DNA of 64,000 nt from Rhabdobacter roseus. GTDB taxonomy: Bacteria > Bacteroidota > Bacteroidia > Cytophagales > Spirosomataceae. This document shows, piece by piece, positions 50,709 through 59,689 of the stretch. Location: the NCBI RefSeq assembly GCF_014202275.1, contig NZ_JACHGF010000012.1, positions 1-64,000 on the forward strand, given 5' to 3'. The notes beneath the pieces are model-generated. The model had not been told where the DNA came from. It saw only the letters and a list, made by a program, of their open reading frames with translations, and did not search any database. Position numbers and translations under genes: made by a program. How positions within the stretch are numbered: position 1 is the first letter of the stretch; each line of letters begins with the position of its first letter.

Positions 50709-51494
50709 ATGCGTCGCAATTCCAGAGACTACGTAATTACCCGAAGGATTGACAACCTGCTGCTGAATTTCTACGAAGCGTACATGTTTATGGGGCGTTT
50801 CTTTCGCGAGGCGTTCCGCGGCCCCCTGGAATTTCAGGAGCTGGTGAAGCAGTGCTACCAGATTGGGTACCGCTCCTTACCCCTCATTTCTCTGACGGGT
50901 TTTATTACAGGTATGGTATTCACCAAGCAGTCGCGGCCTTCCCTCATGGAGTTTGGGGCTACGTCCTGGCTGCCTTCGCTGGTATCCATCGCCATCGTTC
51001 GGGCGTTGGCTCCGCTCATTACTTCCCTCATCAGTGCGGGCAAGGTGGGTTCCAGCATTGGGGCCGAGCTGGGCTCCATGCGCGTGACGGAGCAGATCGA
51101 CGCCATGGAGGTTTCGGCCGTTAATCCGTTTAAGTTTCTGGTGGTCACGCGGGTACTTGCTTCCACCATTAGCATTCCCATTCTTTCCTTTTACTGCGCT
51201 TTCGTCGGGCTCATGGGTTCTTTCCTGGACGTAACCCTCAACGAAGAAACCAACATTGTGGCCTTCTTCGAAAAAGCCTTTGAGCAAATCACGTTTCTGG
51301 ACATTGGCTCGGCCCTTTTCAAGGCCATTGCGTACGGATTTACCATCGGTATGGTGGGCTGTTACAAAGGGTATAATGCTACTCAAGGTACCCAGGGCGT
51401 GGGGAAAGCCGCTAACGCTTCGGTGGTATTATCTATGTTCCTGATCTTTCTGGAAGAAGTAGCGATTGTTCAGATTACCAATTGGATGCGATAA
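50709..51494 (+). CDS. mlaE: MlaE-type lipid ABC transporter permease
   Basis: The 261-aa product is an MlaE family permease with about five membrane segments. The signature region LISAGKVGSSIGAELGSMRV TEQIDAMEV contains the EQIDAMEV coupling motif typical of MlaE/TGD1. It forms the inner-membrane channel for phospholipid transport between membranes. It is followed within 22 bp by the ATPase gene and then the MCE gene, an MlaEFD order. No MlaC or MlaA gene is seen. Confidence 0.93.
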   Translation: MRRNSRDYVITRRIDNLLLNFYEAYMFMGRFFREAFRGPLEFQELVKQCYQIGYRSLPLISLTGFITGMVFTKQSRPSLMEFGATSWLPSLVSIAIVRALAPLITSLISAGKVGSSIGAELGSMRVTEQIDAMEVSAVNPFKFLVVTRVLASTISIPILSFYCAFVGLMGSFLDVTLNEETNIVAFFEKAFEQITFLDIGSALFKAIAYGFTIGMVGCYKGYNATQGTQGVGKAANASVVLSMFLIFLEEVAIVQITNWMR

Positions 51495-51516
51495 TCCCGG
51501 AAATAGACAAGTACCT

Positions 51517-52290
51517 ATGCAACAGCCAACTTCTCATCCAATAGGCACCGAAAAGGCCATTTCGATCCGGAATCTGTACAAGTCGTTCGGAGAACTGCAC
51601 GTGCTGCGCGGGGTCGATCTGGATGTATTTAAAGGAGAAAATGTAGTGGTACTGGGCCGGTCCGGAACGGGCAAGTCGGTACTCATCAAAATCATTGCCG
51701 GACTTCTCAAACCTGATCAGGGTACCGTTCAGGTTTTGAACCAGGAAGTACCTTCGCTCAGCGAAAAGCAATTAAGGGAGCTACGCCTAAAAATTGGTTT
51801 TTCTTTTCAGAATAGCGCCCTCTACGACAGCATGACCGTACGCGAAAACCTGGAGTTTCCGCTGGTGCGTAACGTCAAAAACCTGAGCCGTTCGGAGATC
51901 AACCGCGCCGTGGAAGAAGTACTGGACTCGGTAGGTCTTAGCCAAACCATCAACCAGATGCCCTCGGAGCTCTCGGGCGGGCAGCGCAAGCGGATCGGCA
52001 TTGCGCGTACGCTGATCATGAACCCGGAGATCATGCTTTATGATGAACCCACCGCGGGCCTGGACCCCATTACGTGCATGGAAATCAATGAGTTGATTAA
52101 TGAGGTGCGCGAGCGCTACCACACCAGCTCCATCATTATCACGCATGACCTCACCTGCGCTAAAGCCACCGGCGACCGGCTGGCCATGCTCTTCGACGGA
52201 CAGTTTATCAGAGAAGGTACCTTTGAAGAGGTATTCGAAACCGACGAAGAACGCATCAAAAGTTTTTACGATTACAATTTTGTAGAATAA
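51517..52290 (+). CDS. mlaF: MlaF-type lipid ABC transporter ATPase
   Basis: The 257-aa product (start ATG 51517; a longer frame to 51466 overlaps mlaE) has Walker A GRSGTGKS, signature LSGGQRKR and Walker B IMLYDEPTAGLD. The GRSGTGKSVLIKIIAGLLKP region matches MlaF and plant TGD3. It powers the MlaE permease. It lies 22 bp after mlaE and 72 bp before the MCE gene. Confidence 0.93.
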   Translation: MQQPTSHPIGTEKAISIRNLYKSFGELHVLRGVDLDVFKGENVVVLGRSGTGKSVLIKIIAGLLKPDQGTVQVLNQEVPSLSEKQLRELRLKIGFSFQNSALYDSMTVRENLEFPLVRNVKNLSRSEINRAVEEVLDSVGLSQTINQMPSELSGGQRKRIGIARTLIMNPEIMLYDEPTAGLDPITCMEINELINEVRERYHTSSIIITHDLTCAKATGDRLAMLFDGQFIREGTFEEVFETDEERIKSFYDYNFVE

Positions 52291-52362
52291 AGCTGGGAAG
52301 GTTAGTAAGCCATTCCACAATCCCTAATAAACCAATTAGTTATAGATCTTAAGTAGAGCAAT

Positions 52363-53388
52363 ATGAAACCAATAAACCCTAAAAAGAGGGCCGTTACCGT
52401 GGGCTTGTTTGTATTCTTAGGCCTGGTGATTTTTATCGTGGGGGTACTTACCATCGGGAGTATGCGCAAGTCGTTTGTACCTAAGGTTACGGTGCGTTCC
52501 ATTTTCGACGACGTCAACGGGCTACAGGCGGGTAACAACGTCTGGTTTTCGGGTGTAAAGGTAGGTACTGTGAAGCGAATTAGCTTTTACGAAGGCTCAA
52601 AAGTAGAAGTGATTCTCAACATTGAGGAAAAATCGCAACAGTATATTCGCAAGGACGCCACCGTGAAAATAAGTACCGACGGGCTGATTGGGAACAAGAT
52701 CATCGTGATTGCGGGCGGAACGCCGAAGGTACCTTCCATCGAAGAAGGAGACGTGCTCAAAGTGCAAACCGAAGACAGCCAGCAGGATATCATGAATACC
52801 TTGCAGGAAAACAACAAAAACATCCTGGCCATTACGAGTGATTTCAAAGAGATCAGTCGCAAGATACGCGCCGGAGAAGGATCGGTAGGGAAGCTCCTGG
52901 GCGACGAATCGCTGTACAACGACCTCAATACCACGATGGCGTCATTGAAGAGAACGTCCCAAAACGCCCAAAACCTGACGGCCTCACTGTCGAGCTACTC
53001 GGCCAAGCTCACCCGCGAGGGCGGCCTGGCCAACGACCTGGCTACCGACACGACGATCATGCGCAGCGTAAAAGCCACCATGCAGCAGCTCAACACCACG
53101 GCCGCCACGGCGCAGGCTACCGTTGACAACCTCAAGCGCATGAGTGACGACCTGCAGGTTAATCCTAACAGCCCGGTGGGGGTACTTCTCAACGACGAAA
53201 AAACGGCGTCCGAACTGAAAACGACCGTAAGGTACCTGGAAAGCAGCTCCCAAAAGCTGGACGAAAACCTGGAAGCGTTGCAGCACAACTTCCTGTTGAG
53301 AGGTTTTTTCCGCAAGCGGGACAAAAGGGAGCAGAAAGCCCAGAAAGAATCTGCGCCTACTGATACCACTAGCACGGAAGTCCGGTAA
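52363..53388 (+). CDS. mlaD: MlaD-type MCE protein
   Basis: The 341-aa product has an N-terminal membrane anchor (VTVGLFVFLGLVIFIVGVL) and one MCE domain (RSIFDDVNGLQAGNNVWFSG, GTVKRISFYEGSKVEVILN). A long helical coiled-coil tail follows, as in MlaD, where it forms a hexameric ring that binds lipids. Together with the permease and ATPase it completes an MlaEFD-like set. The last 20 residues are Lys/Glu-rich (KRDKREQKAQKESA). Confidence 0.92.
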   Translation: MKPINPKKRAVTVGLFVFLGLVIFIVGVLTIGSMRKSFVPKVTVRSIFDDVNGLQAGNNVWFSGVKVGTVKRISFYEGSKVEVILNIEEKSQQYIRKDATVKISTDGLIGNKIIVIAGGTPKVPSIEEGDVLKVQTEDSQQDIMNTLQENNKNILAITSDFKEISRKIRAGEGSVGKLLGDESLYNDLNTTMASLKRTSQNAQNLTASLSSYSAKLTREGGLANDLATDTTIMRSVKATMQQLNTTAATAQATVDNLKRMSDDLQVNPNSPVGVLLNDEKTASELKTTVRYLESSSQKLDENLEALQHNFLLRGFFRKRDKREQKAQKESAPTDTTSTEVR

Positions 53389-53417
53389 AGTACCTCTTTT
53401 TGATTACCGAAAACCGA

Positions 53418-53449
53418 ATGGTACGGAGTTTTTAACCGGCAAGTACCAT
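53418..53449. terminator. GGTAC-containing inverted repeat after mlaD
   Basis: ATGGTAC (53418-53424) and GTACCAT (53443-53449) are perfect inverted arms around 18 nt. The element lies between mlaD and the SDR gene. There is no clear T-run, so a terminator or protein-binding role is only inferred. Confidence 0.35.
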
Positions 53450-53472
53450 CGTACACTTTAGTCGTTTTCGGT

Positions 53473-54516
53473 ATGAATCAACCAGCAATACATGAAAGTA
53501 CCTCCCTGCGCAAAACGCTGGGCTGGACCTTGGTGGGCTTAGGGGCCCTGGCGGTGGCCAACGCCATTCGGAAGCAAATGAACAAGTACCCCCTGGAGGG
53601 CAAGGTAGTATTCATCACCGGTGGCTCCCGCGGGCTGGGGCTGGTGATGGCCCGGCAGTTGGCCGCCAAGGGTGCTCGCCTGGCGATATGCGCCCGGACG
53701 GCGGAGCAGGTGGAGCGCGCCCGGCAGGACTTGCAGCAGCGGGGCGCCGAAGTACTGGCCTTCACCCTGGACGTAACCCAGCGCGACGAGGTACATCGCA
53801 GGGTTCAGGAGGTCATTACGCACTACGGACAGCTCGACGTACTCATCAACAATGCCGGAGTGATGATTGTCGGCCCGCAGGAGGCCATGAACATGGAAGA
53901 CTTCGACTGGGCCATGAATACGCATTTCTGGGCACCGCTCCATAGTATGCAGGCCGTTATTCCCCACTTTCGCGAACGGGGTGAAGGCCGCATCGTCAAC
54001 ATCGCTTCCATTGGGGGTAAAATTGCTTTCCCGCACCTGCTGCCCTACACGGCCAGCAAGTTCGCGCTCGTGGGGCTTTCGGAAGGCATGCATGCCGAGC
54101 TTAAGAAATACAACATCCACGTCACGACCGTCTCGCCCAATCTGACCCGCACCGGTAGCCCGCGAAACGTCACCGTAAAAGGAGACGCCGAAGCGGAATA
54201 CGCCTGGTTCAAAATATCGGATTCGGCTCCCTGGCTGGCCCAGGAGGTGGAGTCGGCGGCGGCGGATATTCTGGAAGCGCTGGAATACGGCAAGTCGGAG
54301 GTGGTACTTACCGCCACGGGCAAGGCCGCTGCGCTGCTCCAGGGCGTCATGCCCGGCTGGGTAAGTGACGCCCTGGTGCTGGTGGATCGCTTCCTGCCTG
54401 AAAACATAGAAGGGGGCTCGATGGGGCGAAAAGGGCACGACAGCGAGTCGGCGCGCTCGCAGGGCCCCATTGCGGCTTTGACGGATAAAGCCGCAATGGA
54501 GAACAACGAACTCTAA
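53473..54516 (+). CDS. Short-chain dehydrogenase/reductase with N-terminal membrane anchor
   Basis: The 347-aa product has an N-terminal hydrophobic stretch (TLGWTLVGLGALAVANAIRK) and then a classical SDR: cofactor loop TGGSRGLG, NNAG, catalytic Ser in IASIGG and YTASK (Tyr-x-x-x-Lys). After the SDR core it has an extension of about 70 residues ending in a charged tail. SDRs reduce or oxidise alcohols and ketones using NAD(P). It may be transcribed after the Mla operon. The substrate is unknown. Confidence 0.9.
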   Translation: MNQPAIHESTSLRKTLGWTLVGLGALAVANAIRKQMNKYPLEGKVVFITGGSRGLGLVMARQLAAKGARLAICARTAEQVERARQDLQQRGAEVLAFTLDVTQRDEVHRRVQEVITHYGQLDVLINNAGVMIVGPQEAMNMEDFDWAMNTHFWAPLHSMQAVIPHFRERGEGRIVNIASIGGKIAFPHLLPYTASKFALVGLSEGMHAELKKYNIHVTTVSPNLTRTGSPRNVTVKGDAEAEYAWFKISDSAPWLAQEVESAAADILEALEYGKSEVVLTATGKAAALLQGVMPGWVSDALVLVDRFLPENIEGGSMGRKGHDSESARSQGPIAALTDKAAMENNEL

Positions 54517-54535
54517 AAGTACCTCCAAGTACCCT

Positions 54536-55825
54536 TCAAGTCTTGCGTTTCTTTTTGCGGGCCGAGGGAAAGAGAACGTTGTTGAGAATGAGCCGATAGC
54601 CCGCGGAGTGCGGGTAGAGGTTGAGGTCGGTGGCCATGCGGTGGCCGCCGCCGCGCCGCCCTTCGGGGTCATGCCCGCCGTAAAAGACCCACTGCCCGCG
54701 ACCCAACTCCCCGTACAGGTACCTGTCCGACGATTTGCTTTGGCCCAGTACCAGTACGTTGGGCTTTACGGTACTTTTAGTAAAGGCGGTGGTTTGGCCG
54801 TAAAATTCTTTGATCACGTTTTCGTGGTTTTGCACCAGCATGGCCGGGATAATGTCCCACTTGGCCGAGAAGTCAAAAAGCGAAAAGAAATCCAGTGACT
54901 GGTAGTAGCCCGAGCTGGCCGTGGAGTTGATGTTGGAAAAAGCCATTCCGCCGTAGCCTTCCTGGTATTCCAGCGTAAAGTTTTGAAAGGCTACCGTTTG
55001 GTTAAAATCCAGCTTCGATTGGGCGTTGGGGTCAATCCCGTCGCCGTCGAAACTACTGTCCACAATATCGACCCCTTCGGCTGCGAGGGCGATATCCAGG
55101 GTTTCGGCGGCGGAGCACATCGCAAACAGGTACCCACCCCCGGCACAAAATTCTTTGATGGACTTGGCGACGGCCAGCTTCATGTGCGACACTTTGGCGT
55201 ACCCATGCCGACGGGCAATGTCTTCCTGGGCCTTCACGTCCTCTACCGTCATGCGGCGCATGTTCCGGCCGTATTGCCCCGTAAAGTCCTCGTGGTGTAG
55301 GTGCAGCCAGTCGTACTTGGCCAGGTCACCGTTCAGTACTTCTTCGTCGTACACTACCTCGAAAGGGATTTCGGCGTAGGCAAGTACCAAGAGTACGGCA
55401 TCGTTATTTTCAAACTCAGAAGGACTGACTTTGATGGGCGAATACACCACAACCTTGGGCGCTTTTTGGAGCTTCACCACGTTCATGTTCACGTCCGGGT
55501 CGGCGATCAGGGTCAGGATGCGGTTGGTTTGTGCATCGGAAACTACCTCGTACGATACCCCCCGCACCCGGCACTCCTTTTCCACCACCGAGCTGTATTT
55601 TACCATAAAACTCCCGCCCCGGTAGTTGAGCAGCCAGTCCACGTCCACGTCGGCTTTCAGCACGGAAAACGCAATCCCGTAGGCTTTGAGGTGGTTGGCT
55701 TGTTTATCGTCCATCGGGATCAGGATGGAGTTGGCCAGCGTGAAGGTACTTAGCAGAAGTAATAAGAAGGTAACGTATCCTCTTGTGATAACGGCGCTTA
55801 CTTTTTGTTGTATGCCTGTTCTCAT
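54536..55825 (-). CDS. Exported protein annotated in relatives as asparagine synthetase B
   Basis: The 429-aa product (start ATG 55825; the frame extends to 55870) begins with a signal peptide (VTFLLLLLSTFTLANS). Similar Bacteroidota proteins are often labelled asparagine synthetase B. However, no N-terminal nucleophile Cys or ATP-pyrophosphatase motif of AsnB is seen. It resembles a glutamine-amidotransferase-like fold with a cysteine in GGYLFAMCSAAETLD. The export signal also argues against AsnB. The real function is unknown. It converges on the SDR gene. Confidence 0.7.
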   Translation of the reverse strand: MRTGIQQKVSAVITRGYVTFLLLLLSTFTLANSILIPMDDKQANHLKAYGIAFSVLKADVDVDWLLNYRGGSFMVKYSSVVEKECRVRGVSYEVVSDAQTNRILTLIADPDVNMNVVKLQKAPKVVVYSPIKVSPSEFENNDAVLLVLAYAEIPFEVVYDEEVLNGDLAKYDWLHLHHEDFTGQYGRNMRRMTVEDVKAQEDIARRHGYAKVSHMKLAVAKSIKEFCAGGGYLFAMCSAAETLDIALAAEGVDIVDSSFDGDGIDPNAQSKLDFNQTVAFQNFTLEYQEGYGGMAFSNINSTASSGYYQSLDFFSLFDFSAKWDIIPAMLVQNHENVIKEFYGQTTAFTKSTVKPNVLVLGQSKSSDRYLYGELGRGQWVFYGGHDPEGRRGGGHRMATDLNLYPHSAGYRLILNNVLFPSARKKKRKT

Positions 55826-55941
55826 AATACCAGTCGCTTTTGGGTAAAAAGAAAAAATCAACGGATGCACGAAGAGGAAGGGATACCAAAGCTATAAAAT
55901 TGTTTCTACTTTATCAAGCGATACGGGCCAGGGGGCACTAG

Positions 55942-55973
55942 AAAAAACAGAGCCCGCCGAAAAGCGGGCTCTG
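55942..55973 (-). terminator. Intrinsic terminator of the second SDR gene
   Basis: CAGAGCCCGC (55948-55957) and GCGGGCTCTG (55964-55973) form a perfect 10-bp stem with the loop CGAAAA, followed by a T-run on the minus strand (55942-55947). It lies 28 bp past the stop at 56001. Confidence 0.9.
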
Positions 55974-56000
55974 ACTGGTAAAAGTAAGAAGGAGAGGGAA

Positions 56001-56771
56001 TTAAATGGTAGTACCGCCGTCGGCCGTGAAGATTCCGCCGGTGCAGTAGCCTGAGGCGGGTGAAGCCAGGTAAAGTACCATCCCGGCGATTTCTTCTACG
56101 GTACCCATGCGGGCGATGGGCAGGCGCTTGGTGAAGCGGGCAAGCGTTGTTTCGTCCTCCCACAGGGCCTGACTAAACTTCGTTTTGATCAATCCGGGAC
56201 AGACCGCATTCACCCGGATGCCGTCGGCTCCCAGCTCCTTGGCAAATACCTTCGTGAGCATATTAAGGGCCGCCTTCGTGACGCTGTACATGCCCAGGCC
56301 GGGGTCAGGCGTGAGACCCGCAATGCTGCTGATGTTGATGATGCTCCCGCCGCCGCGCGCTTTCATGCTGGGCTGAACAAGCCGGGTAAGCTCCAGGGGG
56401 GCGCGCACATTGACCTGCATGATTTTATCAAAAGCGCTTTCGGGAAACTCGACCGTGGGGCCGTAGTGTGGGTTGGCCGCGGCGTTGTTCACCAGAATAT
56501 CCACGCCGCCATAAGCCTGCATGGTTTGCTCGACCAGATTGCTGAGCTGCTGGCTATCACCCACGTGGGCGGCCACGGCCGTAACTTCCGCGCCTTCCTG
56601 GCGCAGGGTATTGGCCAGGGCGTCGAGGTCGGCTTGTTTGCGGCTACTGATCACGACCTGCGCCCCGGCCTGGGCCAGCAGGCGGGCGGTGGCTTCACCA
56701 ATGCCTTTACTGGCACCGGTAATGAGGGCTACTTTTCCGGAAAGATTGAAATAGTCGGTTAGGGTTTGCAT
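56001..56771 (-). CDS. Short-chain dehydrogenase/reductase
   Basis: The 256-aa product (start chosen at MQTLTDYFNLSGKVA; the frame runs to 56798) is a classical SDR: TGASKGIG near residues 17-24, NNAA, catalytic Ser in ISSIAGL, YSVTK and a C-terminal GGIFTADGGTTI. It matches glucose 1-dehydrogenase/3-oxoacyl-ACP reductase-like SDRs. It is not clustered with pathway genes, so the substrate is unknown. Confidence 0.93.
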   Translation of the reverse strand: MQTLTDYFNLSGKVALITGASKGIGEATARLLAQAGAQVVISSRKQADLDALANTLRQEGAEVTAVAAHVGDSQQLSNLVEQTMQAYGGVDILVNNAAANPHYGPTVEFPESAFDKIMQVNVRAPLELTRLVQPSMKARGGGSIINISSIAGLTPDPGLGMYSVTKAALNMLTKVFAKELGADGIRVNAVCPGLIKTKFSQALWEDETTLARFTKRLPIARMGTVEEIAGMVLYLASPASGYCTGGIFTADGGTTI

Positions 56772-56907
56772 AGGAGTGCATTTTTGTTCGTGCCCCAATA
56801 TGCAAAATCATGAGTAAATAATCACTTTGTGCAGGTACCTGTCGGCAGGTACCTACACGTGGGTGGCGACAGGTACTTGGGTGAAGTACCTGCGTGCAGA
56901 AGTACCC

Positions 56908-57264
56908 TTACTTACCAAGAAGCCAGGGGTACTTGGGGGCGGAGAGGGACTCCCTGACCGTCTTGAGGCGTCGCCGGGAAGGTACCAGGCGGGTTTCATC
57001 GTGCAGGATGAGTGCGCCATTTTCCCGGAAAACCCGGATGTAGCGTGGGTTGACGGCTTCGTGGCGACTGATCCGAACGAACGCACTGTGGGGCTCTAAT
57101 CGGAGTAAAACCACCTTGAGGGTACGGGCTATGAGCAATTCCTTGCCGTTGGCCAAGTAAATGCGCGTGTAGTTGCCGTCGGCTTCCAGCCGGACAATCA
57201 GCGCCGGATCGAGGTAGGTGGAACTACCCACGTAAACAACCTGGGAGCATAAAGTAGTGTACAT
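56908..57264 (-). CDS. Stand-alone LytTR DNA-binding protein
   Basis: The 118-aa product is essentially one LytTR domain (IVRLEADGNYTRIYLANGKE, then SAFVRISRHEAVNPRYIRVF). LytTR domains bind DNA and usually follow a response-regulator receiver, which is absent here. Such solo LytTR proteins are known in Bacteroidota and may work with an unlinked histidine kinase or alone. It diverges from the symporter genes to its right. Confidence 0.85.
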   Translation of the reverse strand: MYTTLCSQVVYVGSSTYLDPALIVRLEADGNYTRIYLANGKELLIARTLKVVLLRLEPHSAFVRISRHEAVNPRYIRVFRENGALILHDETRLVPSRRRLKTVRESLSAPKYPWLLGK

Positions 57265-57613
57265 AAAGGTTATAAGTTAGGGTGTGGTAGTTGGCAAATA
57301 AAAGATTGTGTTCGGGTGGCAGAGGCCGATTTTTGGGAAAATACAACGTTCTGATTTCAATAAAGGGGAGGCAATCCTACCTTCCGCGGTGATTTGCTCG
57401 TTTAGCTGGGCTTGCAAAAAATGATGAAATAGTACCATACGCTTTTTGACGAAGGCTAGACTCAAGGCTTAAAATCATTTATCCGGACTAAGGGCATAAG
57501 GTAAGCGACTGGCGAAGGAAGTATGTACTTTTTCTTAAAAAGATGCTAGTTCGTTCCAAAAAGCGTCCTATTTTTGCCTACATTATACGGAATCAACCTA
57601 CCCTCACGCTACC
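57265..57613. other. 349-bp divergent gap
   Basis: The region separates the LytTR gene from the symporter pair. It has a candidate Bacteroidota -7 box TATTTTTG at 57569-57576, upstream of the 46-aa gene. No further gene is supported. Confidence 0.5.
57569..57576 (+). promoter_or_regulatory. Candidate -7 element of the symporter operon
   Basis: TATTTTTG matches TAnnTTTG exactly and lies 38 bp before the 46-aa gene. The matching -33 TTG is not clear (GTTCGTT at the expected position), so support is partial. Confidence 0.35.
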
Positions 57614-57754
57614 ATGAACAGTCCGCAAGAACCACCCGATACCGACGGCCTGCCGCCCTTTGTCCGCACCTGGCCGCAGTTGTATGGTTTGGTAGTAGGT
57701 ACTTTGGTAGTACTGATTGCGCTGTTCTACGCCTTTATGACCCACTTCGAATGA
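57614..57754 (+). CDS. 46-aa membrane peptide coupled to a sodium:solute symporter
   Basis: An open frame from ATG 57614 to TGA 57752-57754 encodes 46 residues (starts MNSPQEPPDTDGLPPFVRTW). It has one hydrophobic helix (GLVVGTLVVLIALFYAFM). Its stop overlaps the symporter start as ATGA (57751-57754), a strong sign of translational coupling. It is not recognised as a family. It is likely a small partner of the symporter, comparable in layout to small subunits of other transporters. Confidence 0.7.
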   Translation: MNSPQEPPDTDGLPPFVRTWPQLYGLVVGTLVVLIALFYAFMTHFE

Positions 57755-59454
57755 GCTACCTTGACTGGATTGTCCTGGCCCTGACCCTAACCTTTATCGT
57801 TGGCTATGGCATTTACCGCAGTCGTGAGAACAGCAACATTGAGTCCTATCTGCTGGCCAACCAATCGTTGCCCTGGTACCACATTACGCTGTCGCTGATG
57901 GCTACGCAGGCCAGTGCCATTACGTTTTTGTCGGCCCCCGGCCAGGCCTATACTGATGGGATGCGCTTCGTGCAGTTCTACTTTGGCCTGCCGCTGGCAA
58001 TGGTGGTACTTTGTATTACGTTCGTCCCTAAGTTTCACAACCTCAAAGTGTTTACGGCCTACGAATTTCTGGAGGGCCGGTTTGACCTCCGTACCCGCGG
58101 GCTGACGGCGGGGCTTTTTCTGCTGCAGCGGGGGCTCTCCACGGGTCTGTCGATCTACGCGCCGTCCATCATTTTGTCGGCCATCCTGGGCTGGGATATC
58201 CTCTGGACCAACATTATTTCCGGCGGACTCGTAATGCTCTACACCGTCACGGGCGGGGCGCGGGCGGTGTCGCATACGCACCTGCAGCAAATGGGCATCG
58301 TTACACTGGGGATGGTCTTTGCGGGCGTGATGGTAGTGAAGCTGCTGCCCTCGGACGTGTCCTTTACGGATGCCCTGCACGTGGCCGGCAAAATGGGCAA
58401 GACCAACCTCATTGATTTCTCTTTCGACCTCAGCAACCGCTACAACGTGTGGTCGGGCCTCATCGGCGGCTTCTTTTTGCAGCTGTCGTACTTTGGTACC
58501 GATCAGTCGCAGGTAGGCAGGTACCTGACGGGCAGCTCCATTGGGCAGAGCCGCCTGGGTCTCGCCATGAATGGCCTGCTGAAGATTCCCATGCAGTTTT
58601 TAATCCTGCTGGTAGGGGTACTGGTGTTTGCCTTTTACCAATTTACGACGCCGCCGCTTTTTTTTAACCAGGTACAGGCCGATAAGGTCAAAAGTACCCC
58701 CTACGCCGCAGAGTACCAGGCGCTGGAAGAGCGCCACGCGCGCATTCAGGCGGGCAAACGGGCGCACGTAATGGCCCTGACGAAGGCCTTGGACCAAAAC
58801 GATGAGTTGGTCATTAATGAGCAGCGAGAGCATCTAGGGAAAGTGGAAAAAGAAGTACAGGCGGTACGGCAGGAAGCCCGGCAGGTACTTTCCAAATCCG
58901 GCGGGCAGGACGTCAACGATGTCAACTACATTTTCCTTCGATTCGTGATCGACTACCTGCCCGCGGGCCTGGTGGGCTTGCTGATCGCGGTCATTCTACT
59001 GGCCTCGATGGGCTCCGTGGCGGCGGCCTATAACTCACTGGCTTCTACGTCCATTGTGGATGTATATAAGCGCATGGTCCGTACGGATGGCTCCCCGGCT
59101 CACTACGTAAAGGCTTCGCGCTGGGCTACCTTTGGCTGGGGTATTTTCTGCATTTTTGTGGCCCAGTACGCCAGTCGGCTGGGTAGTATGATCGAGGCCG
59201 TCAACGTACTGGGCTCGCTGTTTTACGGGGTAATTTTGGGCATTTTCCTCGTGGCGTTTTATTTCAAAAAGATCGGGAGCCGGGCGGTGTTCTGGGGAGC
59301 GGTGATCGGCGAGTTCTTTGTGGTGGTGAGCTACTGGCAGGAGCTCACGGCTTTTCTCTGGCTCAACCTGATTGGCTGCGTACTTGTAATTGGCTTTGCG
59401 GGGATCATTGAGTGGATTTGGCCCCAGCCCTCGCCCAAAGTACCCCTTACTTAG
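57751..59454 (+). CDS. Sodium:solute symporter (SSS family)
   Basis: The 567-aa product (start ATG 57751; a longer frame reads through the 46-aa gene) is an SSS-family sodium symporter with about 13 membrane segments. Family features include SLMATQASAITFLSAPGQAY and YFGTDQSQVGRYLTG. Between membrane segments, residues about 308-395 form an unusually long charged, probably helical loop (YAAEYQALEERHARI, QREHLGKVEKEVQAVRQEAR). Substrates of the family are sugars, amino acids or vitamins; this one is unknown. It follows the 46-aa peptide gene with an ATGA overlap. Confidence 0.92.
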   Translation: MSYLDWIVLALTLTFIVGYGIYRSRENSNIESYLLANQSLPWYHITLSLMATQASAITFLSAPGQAYTDGMRFVQFYFGLPLAMVVLCITFVPKFHNLKVFTAYEFLEGRFDLRTRGLTAGLFLLQRGLSTGLSIYAPSIILSAILGWDILWTNIISGGLVMLYTVTGGARAVSHTHLQQMGIVTLGMVFAGVMVVKLLPSDVSFTDALHVAGKMGKTNLIDFSFDLSNRYNVWSGLIGGFFLQLSYFGTDQSQVGRYLTGSSIGQSRLGLAMNGLLKIPMQFLILLVGVLVFAFYQFTTPPLFFNQVQADKVKSTPYAAEYQALEERHARIQAGKRAHVMALTKALDQNDELVINEQREHLGKVEKEVQAVRQEARQVLSKSGGQDVNDVNYIFLRFVIDYLPAGLVGLLIAVILLASMGSVAAAYNSLASTSIVDVYKRMVRTDGSPAHYVKASRWATFGWGIFCIFVAQYASRLGSMIEAVNVLGSLFYGVILGIFLVAFYFKKIGSRAVFWGAVIGEFFVVVSYWQELTAFLWLNLIGCVLVIGFAGIIEWIWPQPSPKVPLT

Positions 59455-59622
59455 CACAAGACAGAAGAACGACCTTCGTTTCGTATAAAAATATTTACCT
59501 AATTTTTTGGATTAAACTAGGTAAATGATGTTGCTACTTTTAATTTTAATCGTTAGGGAAACTATTCTACCGCGGCAGCGCTTTTCAGTTCAGTCGACCA
59601 TGACAAGTATCCAGTAGTTTAT

Positions 59623-59643
59623 TAATTAACCACTGGTTGATTA
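59623..59643. promoter_or_regulatory. 21-bp palindrome, probable TetR-type operator of the efflux operon
   Basis: The sequence TAATTAACCACTGGTTGATTA is a near-perfect palindrome centred at 59633, with one wobble-type mismatch. It lies 47 bp upstream of the TolC-like start. TetR/AcrR regulators commonly bind such AACCA-N-TGGTT sites before RND efflux operons (known). The regulator gene is not in this window. Confidence 0.5.
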
Positions 59644-59689
59644 GTTGGGTACTTATTGTCCTAATTATTTGTTTATTAGAAAGTTATAC

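Noticed and set aside
53539-54672. 377-codon minus-strand frame
   Set aside because: Overlaps the SDR gene on the other strand; no motifs.
54536-55825. True asparagine synthetase B
   Set aside because: There is a signal peptide, and no AsnB nucleophile or ATP-binding motif is visible.
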